A stretch of DNA of 6,440 nt, from positions 1 to 6,440 of the forward strand of contig JAKBCX010000095.1 of the NCBI GenBank assembly GCA_021807465.1, read 5' to 3'. Origin of the DNA: Pseudomonadota bacterium (lineage in GTDB: Bacteria > Pseudomonadota > Alphaproteobacteria > Acetobacterales > Acetobacteraceae). The notes under the pieces were generated by a model. It was given only the letters and a program-made list of their open reading frames with translations. It made no database searches and was not told where the DNA came from. The position numbers were made by a program, and so were the translations under genes. Shown here piece by piece: positions 1 through 4,955 of this stretch (position 1 is the stretch's first letter; each line of letters begins with the position of its first letter).

Positions 1-309
1 GGTGCGAATATCAGTATCGGCGAAATTGAAGGAAATATCGCCGTTGGCGTTAATTTCAGGCGGCGGCGCGCTGTTGGCGGCGGATGGCGCCTGCGCCCCA
101 TAGCTGGCACTTGGCAGTGGCGGCACGGCCGGGTTTGCCACACTCCCATTAACCCGCCCGCCAGCGGATGGCTGCAGGCTGGCCGGCCCAGGTGCCGGCC
201 CGGACTGAAGCAACGGCGCCCCTATGCGCGAAAGCGGCGGCGGCGGGGGTACATGGCAGGAGGCTAGAAGCAGTAGGCCGGACAGCGGTAGGTATTTTTT
301 ATGGCGCAT
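1..309 (-). CDS. gspD: T2SS secretin GspD, lipoprotein type (3' end outside window)
   Basis: N-terminal 103 codons of the outer-membrane secretin through which T2SS substrates leave; the frame runs off the left edge. The start is MRHKKYLPLSGLLLLASC: basic residues, a hydrophobic core and a lipobox L15-A16-S17-C18 (Cys codon at 256-258). Residue +2 is His, not Asp, compatible with outer-membrane sorting. Residues 19-90 form a low-complexity Pro/Ala/Ser/Gly tether with 18 prolines. At about 91 the secretin N0 domain begins (GDISFNFADTDIRT), matching the 'isfnf.dtdir' start of N0 domains. The ATG at 309 overlaps the upstream gene by 11 nt; the nearby ATG at 313 belongs to the other frame and ends at once. 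The N1-N3 domains and the secretin barrel are not in the window, so the assignment rests on the N0 start, the lipobox and the operon context. Confidence 0.88.
   Translation of the reverse strand, partial: MRHKKYLPLSGLLLLASCHVPPPPPLSRIGAPLLQSGPAPGPASLQPSAGGRVNGSVANPAVPPLPSASYGAQAPSAANSAPPPEINANGDISFNFADTDIRT
256..267 (-). other. Lipobox / signal peptidase II site in GspD
   Basis: The codons for Leu-Ala-Ser-Cys (residues 15-18 of GspD) form a standard lipobox. It follows two lysines (residues 4-5) and a Leu-rich core (GLLLLA). Cleavage before Cys18 and lipidation would anchor the secretin N-terminus to the outer membrane. It is the only cysteine in the visible part of the protein. Confidence 0.82.
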
Positions 310-808
310 TCATTGGTACTTCATCGTCAAAGGCGGAGCCGTTACCGGCAGCGTTGGCCGCGGCGGGGGATTGAAATTGCGGGCGCACGGTAAGATCGCC
401 TTCCGGCCCGGACAGCTCTACAGTGCCGGGTGAAATCCGTTCAACCCTGTAGCCACTAATTGTGCCGTTTACAGCCACTACCTGAGACTTCTGCCCATCG
501 GGCGTGAAAATGGCAAGGCGCTCGCCGCCGATAATCATGATTGCCGAGAGCCGCGGCAGGCTTGTGCTTGCAGTGCTGCCCGGCGCCGCCGGGGGGCGCC
601 TGTCCGGCTCGAAGAGCGGGCGGGCCAGGCTGATACCGGCCCATTGGCTGATGGCCTCATCCGCCATGTTGCCGGATAAGGCGCTGGGCACGGCGGGCAG
701 GCGCGGCAGGCGCGAGGCACCCGGCCCTGGCAGAAGCCACTCCACGGCGAGGATGAGCGCCAGCGCGGTTGCAAGCCCTGGCAAGGCGAGAGATGGGGTT
801 ATCTTCAT
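299..808 (-). CDS. gspN: Short GspC/GspN-type periplasmic connector
   Basis: Probable inner-membrane protein linking the platform to the secretin, the role of GspC (named N in xps-type clusters). It has 169 residues. One N-terminal membrane helix (about 8-27, ALPGLATALALILAVEWLL) is followed by a Pro-rich linker. Next comes a homology-region-like domain: ISLARPLFEPDRRPP (59-73), then LPRLSAIMIIGGERLAIFTP, VNGTISGYRVERISPGTVEL and GDLTVRP (about 84-143). 'RPLF...RRPP' and the repeated short beta strands are the GspC homology-region pattern. There is no PDZ or coiled-coil domain after it, only about 25 residues of Ala/Asn/Gly-rich tail. The ATG at 808 overlaps the gspM stop by 4 nt and has no clear Shine-Dalgarno sequence, so it is probably coupled. 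The 3' end overlaps gspD by 11 nt. It does not look like PulN-type GspN of about 250 residues; the symbol follows position in the operon. Confidence 0.78.
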   Translation of the reverse strand: MKITPSLALPGLATALALILAVEWLLPGPGASRLPRLPAVPSALSGNMADEAISQWAGISLARPLFEPDRRPPAAPGSTASTSLPRLSAIMIIGGERLAIFTPDGQKSQVVAVNGTISGYRVERISPGTVELSGPEGDLTVRPQFQSPAAANAAGNGSAFDDEVPMNAP

Positions 809-1383
809 GGGGCGGCCGTCCGGAAGCCAGTGACGGTAAAACTGGCCTGCAATGACCGTGCGCCGTCCGGCACCATCTGCAAGCTGTTGGAAAGGCTGAT
901 CTGGTCAACAAGCATGTAGGGGCGCGCCGTGCCGATGGCCTGGAGCAGCGCGACGAGCACTGGCCATGATGCGGTGACGCTGACCTGCATGCTGATGCGC
1001 CGCAACGCGCCTGATTGCTGGGCCGGCAGCAGTTCCGCGCTGTCGATATTCGTGCCCGCCTGGCTGGCGAGGTTTTGCAGCGCCGATTGGAGATTGGCGC
1101 CCGCTATGGCATCGGTGCCGCCCGCGAGCAGCACCTGGTTGTCATCCGCCCGCAGCCCGGCCGCGCTTACGGCACGGCGCAGGGCTGGAATTTCGGTGCT
1201 TAGCGCCTTCATGCGCACCGCGAGGGCCTGTTGCTGGGAAAGTTCGGCCGCGCGCGATTCATACCAGCCGATTAGCGGCATGGCCGTGCCCATCCACAGC
1301 ATGATGGCGGTGAGAATGGCCAGCGCGGCGGCCAGCGCCTGGCCACGCCTTCCATCCGGCAATGTGTGGGGCAATGCCATCAT
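805..1383 (-). CDS. gspM: T2SS inner-membrane protein GspM
   Basis: Bitopic inner-membrane partner of GspL, stabilising the platform. It has 192 residues. A short, basic cytoplasmic N-terminus (to Arg13) leads into one membrane helix at about 15-40 (ALAAALAILTAIMLWMG). A periplasmic helix follows (ESRAAELSQQQALAVRMKAL, about 42-70), then a ferredoxin-like domain: ANLQSALQNLASQAGTNIDS, RRISMQVSVTASWPVLVALL and the closing LQASFTVTGFR. This is the layout of the T2SSM_b branch of GspM. Two ATG codons are adjacent (1383 and 1380); the first forms an ATGA overlap with the gspL stop, and a weak GGTGGGG lies upstream. The identification rests on topology, length and its place between gspL and the GspC/N gene more than on strict motifs, since GspM is poorly conserved. 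Confidence 0.87.
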   Translation of the reverse strand: MMALPHTLPDGRRGQALAAALAILTAIMLWMGTAMPLIGWYESRAAELSQQQALAVRMKALSTEIPALRRAVSAAGLRADDNQVLLAGGTDAIAGANLQSALQNLASQAGTNIDSAELLPAQQSGALRRISMQVSVTASWPVLVALLQAIGTARPYMLVDQISLSNSLQMVPDGARSLQASFTVTGFRTAAP

Positions 1384-2396
1384 GGCCCCACCGATACGTG
1401 CATGGAGAAAATATCGGCCTTGCCGTCGGCTGTGCGGGTAACGGGGGCGGTGAAGCTGGGATCGTGCAGCCCTTTTACGTTGGAGAGCAGGCCGATGAGC
1501 TTAGCGGCGTTGGTGGACTGGCCGTCAAATGTCAGGTCGCCGGATTTAAGCGTGAGGTCGGTAAGCCAGGTATCGTCCGGCAGGGCGTTGGTGAGCGTGG
1601 CGAGAACCTGCAGCGCGTCGCCCGTGCGGCGCGCCTGGGCAATGGCGCTTTGCCCCGCCGCCGCCGTTATAAGCTGCTGGCGCAGGGCTTGTGCCTTATC
1701 GGCCTGGGGCTGCAGGGCGGCGACGGCGCGCGCGGCTTCATTCAGCGCCATTTGCTGGCGGATGAAGGGCGCCGCCACGCAGGCCACGAACAAAACAGCG
1801 CAGAGCGCGGGCAAAGCCGCCCGGGCGCTAGGCCGTTTGCGTGGCTGGGTTCCGTCCAGCTCGATGCGCCCGGTTCCTGTTTCGATGAAGGAGGGACTCA
1901 ACCCGGCCTGGGCGAGCGGCCGGCTCAGCGCCTCGACCACGTTGCGCGGCACGATGGAGAGCCGCAGGCTGACCCTGCCGCGCGCGCGGTCTGGCTTGAC
2001 GGCACTGACGCCCCAGTAAAGCTCCGCCGCTGTAAACGGGGTCAGGCGGTCCATCTCGAACCCAATGGCGGCCTGCAGGTTGCGCGCGGCGGCGATGGGC
2101 AGCAGCACATCGCGCGAGAGTACCGTGCCGGCGGGCAGGCGCAGGCCGGTTTCGAGATGCGGCGCCGCGGGGGCGGCCAATGGGCGGTCTGGTTCCAGGC
2201 GCTGCAAATTTGTTTCTGCTCCGTTGTGGCGTAGCAGAAGCGCGCCGCTTATTTTGGGGCCGCCGCCGGTTTCATCGCCGCTCAGCTTGTCGATGGCGAT
2301 AATCAGCGCATCCTGCTGCCGGCAGGCCAGGAGATCGAGCGCCGGGACCAGAGAGCGCATTTGCGTAAGCCACCAAGTGCCGAATTCAGCGAGCAT
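1380..2396 (-). CDS. gspL: T2SS inner-membrane protein GspL (PilN-like C-terminus)
   Basis: Single-pass inner-membrane protein that binds GspE in the cytoplasm and GspM in the membrane and periplasm. It has 338 residues. The cytoplasmic part (about 1-190) contains the family segment LSRDVLLPIAAARNLQAAIG followed by FEMDRLTPFTAAELYWG (about 93-129), and then RVSLRLSIVPRNVVEAL. One membrane helix lies at about 193-213 (AALPALCAVLFVACVAAPF). After it come a helical, probably coiled-coil stretch (214-260, rich in Ala and Gln) and a PilN-like ferredoxin-fold domain (about 262-338; LPDDTWLTDLTLKSGDLTFD). The cytoplasmic part is shorter than the roughly 240 residues of the Vibrio EpsL type and resembles the Xanthomonas XpsL/PilN-like branch. 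The start was chosen for its GGAGG sequence 9 nt upstream; the next in-frame Met is residue 13. It follows gspJ directly, with no gspK between. Its TGA overlaps the gspM ATG. Confidence 0.9.
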   Translation of the reverse strand: MLAEFGTWWLTQMRSLVPALDLLACRQQDALIIAIDKLSGDETGGGPKISGALLLRHNGAETNLQRLEPDRPLAAPAAPHLETGLRLPAGTVLSRDVLLPIAAARNLQAAIGFEMDRLTPFTAAELYWGVSAVKPDRARGRVSLRLSIVPRNVVEALSRPLAQAGLSPSFIETGTGRIELDGTQPRKRPSARAALPALCAVLFVACVAAPFIRQQMALNEAARAVAALQPQADKAQALRQQLITAAAGQSAIAQARRTGDALQVLATLTNALPDDTWLTDLTLKSGDLTFDGQSTNAAKLIGLLSNVKGLHDPSFTAPVTRTADGKADIFSMHVSVGP

Positions 2397-2402
2397 CGGG
2401 CT

Positions 2403-2456
2403 TGGCCTCCGTGGACAGATGCGGTTTTGCGGTTGGGGTGCGGCGTGAGAAGGCCA
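2403..2456 (-). promoter_or_regulatory. gspL Shine-Dalgarno with possible masking hairpin
   Basis: The 62-nt gap between gspJ and gspL holds a strong GGAGG at 2406-2410, with 9 nt before the gspL ATG at 2396. On the transcript, TGGCCTTC (2456-2449) can pair with GGAGGCCA (2410-2403): eight pairs, one of them G-U, closing a 38-nt loop. This would hide the Shine-Dalgarno sequence. The 5' arm begins 3 nt after the gspJ stop, so a ribosome finishing gspJ would open the stem and couple the two genes. The binding site is clear; the hairpin is inference. There is no T-run, so it is not a terminator, and I see no convincing promoter. Confidence 0.5.
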
Positions 2457-2458
2457 TG

Positions 2459-3025
2459 CTAGTTACCGGTATTGAGTGGCGCCGCCACAAGGTCTGGCCA
2501 GGTTTGACCATCGGTGAATGTGAGATGAAGCCTGACGAGCAAGGGCAGGCCGTTGCCCTGCCATTTGTTGAACCAGGCGGGCGGGCCGCCTTGCACCGGT
2601 ACAAGGTAGGAGACACTGAGCGATTTCACCCCTTGCGCAAGCGGCTCGATTTTTGGCGGCGGCGCGGGGGCAATGGGTATGCCCGGCGGATGCGGGCGGT
2701 AACGCAGGATGAGCTTGCCGCCGGGCGCCATGAGAATGGCTACATCGGCAAGCCTGCCCCGCAGCGCCGCGCCCGCGGGCAGCTTGGTGGTGAAGGCAAC
2801 CTCGTCCGGCAGGCCGGCCATGCTGTCCGGCAGAGCCTGGGTAATCATGCGCGACAAGGCGCTGTCCATCGCGGCGAGGTTTTCTGGTTTGGTGATGTTG
2901 CGCGAGGTGGCGGACCAGGCGGTGAGGCCGAAGCGGAAGCTCTGCGCGATTCCGGCCATGACCAGCCCGAACACGACGAGCGCGACCATGACCTCCAGCA
3001 ATGTGAAGCCCGCTTCGCGCCTCAT
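2459..3025 (-). CDS. gspJ: Minor pseudopilin GspJ
   Basis: Minor pseudopilin of the tip complex. It has 188 residues, close to the usual GspJ length and longer than GspH or GspI. The leader MRREAG ends in the -1 Gly; mature Phe7 and Glu11 at +5 follow (FTLLEVMVALVVFGLVMAG), then the GspJ-like helix with Phe and Trp (IAQSFRFGLTAWSATSRN). The second half has the beta-rich pattern of the family: GGKLILRYRP, VKSLSVSYLVP, a GGPPAWFNKWQG segment and LPLLVRLHLTFTDG, where the 'W...LP..vrl.l' arrangement is typical. A proline-rich stretch (GIPIAPAPPPKIEP, about 115-128) sits in a loop. The ATG at 3025 overlaps the gspI stop by 4 nt. The TAG at 2459-2461 is followed by the only gap in the operon, where gspK would be expected. 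Confidence 0.92.
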   Translation of the reverse strand: MRREAGFTLLEVMVALVVFGLVMAGIAQSFRFGLTAWSATSRNITKPENLAAMDSALSRMITQALPDSMAGLPDEVAFTTKLPAGAALRGRLADVAILMAPGGKLILRYRPHPPGIPIAPAPPPKIEPLAQGVKSLSVSYLVPVQGGPPAWFNKWQGNGLPLLVRLHLTFTDGQTWPDLVAAPLNTGN

Positions 3026-3378
3026 GTGGTTGGCCCCAGGCGCTGGGTGGAGAGGGTTACGTGCCGGTTGCCGAAACTTTCCGTGACCTGCACGGCATAG
3101 AGAGTGAGCGGCCCGACAGATTGCCCTGGGACAATGTTGATCTGCCAGGAGAAGCCGCCGCCATCATCGCCATGGGCGCGCATGGCATGCAGCGGGGTAA
3201 GCGCGCCTATGGAGGCGAGGCGCGATTGCGCGCGCACCACCGCCTGCTGGTAACGTGCCGCGGTTGCTGTTTCCGCCGCGCCGTCGAACCCCGCTTTGTA
3301 AAGAATGATGGTCGCCAGCGCCGCGATGACGAAGGCGGCCATCACTTCGAGCAGGGTAAAACCGTTATCATTGTGCAT
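3022..3378 (-). CDS. gspI: Minor pseudopilin GspI
   Basis: Minor pseudopilin that in characterised systems nucleates the tip complex with GspJ and GspK. It has 118 residues. The leader is only six residues (MHNDNG), followed by mature Phe7 and Glu11 at +5 (FTLLEVMAAFVIAALATIIL), which forms the N-terminal helix. The mature domain is short, as usual for GspI, with an early helix rich in Ala, Gln and Arg (YQQAVVRAQSRLASIGAL) and C-terminal beta segments (LTLYAVQVTE, RHVTLSTQRL). The ATG at 3378 has an AGGTG Shine-Dalgarno sequence at 3386-3390 with 7 nt spacing, which favours it over upstream starts in the long open frame that overlaps gspH. It overlaps gspH by 11 nt, and its TGA overlaps the gspJ ATG in an ATGA junction. 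Confidence 0.9.
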   Translation of the reverse strand: MHNDNGFTLLEVMAAFVIAALATIILYKAGFDGAAETATAARYQQAVVRAQSRLASIGALTPLHAMRAHGDDGGGFSWQINIVPGQSVGPLTLYAVQVTESFGNRHVTLSTQRLGPTT

Positions 3379-3757
3379 TGATATGCACCTGCCCGGTAAG
3401 CCAGTCCGCACTGATGGTGACAATGCGCCCGGCATCGCGCAGCGTGACGCGCCCGCCACTGGCACTGCCATCTGGCGCGAAGACGATGCCGGTTGGGGGG
3501 GCGATACTGGCGCTGACGCCGGCGGCGAGGCGCGGCAGAGCAAAGGCCACGGGGTGCCCCTGAGCGATGGCCTGACCGCGCGCGCTGCGCATGGCGTTGG
3601 CAACCTGGTGCGCGGCCGCCTGCGTGGTGAGCCATTGGCTGCGCGGCGCGCCGTAATTGGTGATGAGCACCAGAATAATGCCCATGATGGCAATGACCAC
3701 CATCATCTCCATGAGGGTGAAACCGCCCGCGCGGCTGGCGTTACTGGGCGATGTCAT
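3368..3757 (-). CDS. gspH: Minor pseudopilin GspH
   Basis: Type IV-pilin-like minor pseudopilin, expected near the tip of the periplasmic pseudopilus. It has 129 residues. A class III signal is seen: a short leader ending in Gly12, then Phe13 as the first mature residue and Glu17 at mature position +5 (GGFTLMEMMV). A hydrophobic helix runs from about 13 to 35. The following helix (HQVANAMRSARGQAIAQG) and the C-terminal SADWLTGQVHI resemble GspH rather than GspG: there is no GspG-type calcium-site or 'NGRYP'-type region. The ATG at 3757 lies inside the end of gspF (17 nt overlap) and has no good Shine-Dalgarno sequence, so translation probably depends on gspF. The frame extends further upstream without a stop, but only as a shadow of gspF. 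The TGA stop overlaps the gspI start. Some annotation tools would call it only 'prepilin N-terminal cleavage/methylation domain protein'. Confidence 0.9.
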   Translation of the reverse strand: MTSPSNASRAGGFTLMEMMVVIAIMGIILVLITNYGAPRSQWLTTQAAAHQVANAMRSARGQAIAQGHPVAFALPRLAAGVSASIAPPTGIVFAPDGSASGGRVTLRDAGRIVTISADWLTGQVHINAQ

Positions 3758-4955
3758 TGAGGCTGAGCATGGCGAGCAGGAGCGAGGAGACGATGCCCGC
3801 GACGGCCGCGCCCATGAGTACCGTGATGGCGGGCACCAGCAGCGCGACGAGGCGCTGCAGCGAGATGCGCGTGCGTTCCTCATGCACATCGGCGGCGCGC
3901 AGGGCCAGCGGGCCGAGCTGCGCCGTGGTCTCGCCCAGGCGCAGCAGATGCACGAGGCGCGAGGGGAAGATGGCGGTGCGCGCCAGGGCGCTGGCCATGC
4001 CCTGGCCGGTTTTAGCACTTTCCGCCGCCGCCTGCACCGCGCCTTGGGCGGCCTTGTTGCCCAGCACATCCTGCGCCATGGCCAGCGCGCCCAGCAGCGG
4101 CACGCCATTGATGAGCAGCATACCCAGTGTGCGGGCGAAGCGGGCGCCGAGAATCTCGCGATTCAGCCCGCCGATGATGGGCAGGCGCAGCAGAAGCCTG
4201 TCCGCCGCCAGGCGCGGGCCGGGATGTTGCAGGGCCTGGCGTGCCGCGAGGCCCAGCACCACCAGTACCGCCAGCGCATAAAGCCCGTAGGCCGAGACGG
4301 CATTGCCCATGGCCAGCAGGAAGGCGGTGGAGGCGGGCAATGCCACGCCATTATCGGCGAAAAGCGGCACGAATTGCGGCAGCACCTGGGTGAGCAGCAG
4401 GATGATGGAGCCTATGGCAGCAACGAGCAGCAGGGCCGGGTAGATCATGGCCGACTGCACAGCGGCGGCCATGCTCCGCTGGCGCTCCAGCAGGCTGGCA
4501 ATGCGCTCCAGCGTACCGGCCAGATCGCCCCCGGCCTCGCCGGCGCGGACAAGCCCAATGGTGAGGCGGGGGAAGCTGCGCGGCTCGCTTTGCAGCGCCG
4601 TGGCCAAAGGCGCGCCGTCGCGCACCTTGTCGCGCACGCGGCCCATTACAGCGCCCACGCGCTTGTTGGGCGCTTCCTCCGCCATCAGCTTCAGCGCCTG
4701 GTCCAGATCCTGCCCGGCGCCCAGCATACTGGCCAGCTCGCGCATGGCATCTGTCAGCTCCGTGCGCCGCAGCGCGCCGGTGCCGCCCAGTTGCAGCGAC
4801 AATATATCCATGGTGCGGGTGGCGGGGCTGACAGACAGCACCATCGCGCCGCTTTTTTGCAGCTGCGCGGCAATGGCGGCGGCGCTTGCGCCCTCGCTGA
4901 CACCTTTCAGCACCTCGCCGCCGCGCCCCAGCGCCCGGTAACGGAAGCGGGCCAT
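3741..4955 (-). CDS. gspF: T2SS inner-membrane platform protein GspF
   Basis: Polytopic inner-membrane protein that forms the assembly platform and passes the motion of GspE to the pseudopilus. It is 404 residues long, normal for the GspF/PilC family. The N-terminus (MARFRYRALGRGGEVLKGVS) and the C-terminal SLLLAMLSLNDIAQ are characteristic. Two T2SSF cytoplasmic domains lie at about 64-170 and 268-368. Membrane segments are visible at about 170-192 (IYPALLLVAAIGSIILLL), 213-237 and 370-397. The conserved glycine/glutamate turn is present in both repeats (VRAGEAGGDL near 136-145, LRLGETTAQL near 338-347). The ATG at 4955 follows a GAGGAG Shine-Dalgarno sequence and overlaps the gspE stop by one base. 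The 3' end overlaps gspH by 17 nt. In most T2SS operons gspG would follow; here it does not. Confidence 0.97.
   Translation of the reverse strand: MARFRYRALGRGGEVLKGVSEGASAAAIAAQLQKSGAMVLSVSPATRTMDILSLQLGGTGALRRTELTDAMRELASMLGAGQDLDQALKLMAEEAPNKRVGAVMGRVRDKVRDGAPLATALQSEPRSFPRLTIGLVRAGEAGGDLAGTLERIASLLERQRSMAAAVQSAMIYPALLLVAAIGSIILLLTQVLPQFVPLFADNGVALPASTAFLLAMGNAVSAYGLYALAVLVVLGLAARQALQHPGPRLAADRLLLRLPIIGGLNREILGARFARTLGMLLINGVPLLGALAMAQDVLGNKAAQGAVQAAAESAKTGQGMASALARTAIFPSRLVHLLRLGETTAQLGPLALRAADVHEERTRISLQRLVALLVPAITVLMGAAVAGIVSSLLLAMLSLNDIAQ

Noticed and set aside
1362..2234. A 290-codon open frame on the plus strand opposite gspL.
   Set aside because: Gly/Arg/Gln-rich with no recognisable motif, entirely antisense to gspL, and no supporting context.
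2386..2457. A 23-codon frame (ATG at 2457, product beginning MAFSRRTPTAKPHL) in the gspJ-gspL gap, considered as a small gene or gspK remnant.
   Set aside because: It has no Shine-Dalgarno sequence, no hydrophobic helix and no likeness to the GspK N-terminus. It ends inside gspL and is probably chance.
3368..3757. Reading this pseudopilin gene as gspG, since it follows gspF.
   Set aside because: The C-terminal ADWLTGQVHI pattern and the helix after the membrane segment match GspH, and the conserved GspG C-terminal region is absent.
3758..4108. Upstream extension of the gspH frame to an earlier start.
   Set aside because: The extra product is Arg/Trp/Cys-rich shadow sequence of gspF, and it would put a long non-leader segment before the prepilin-peptidase site.
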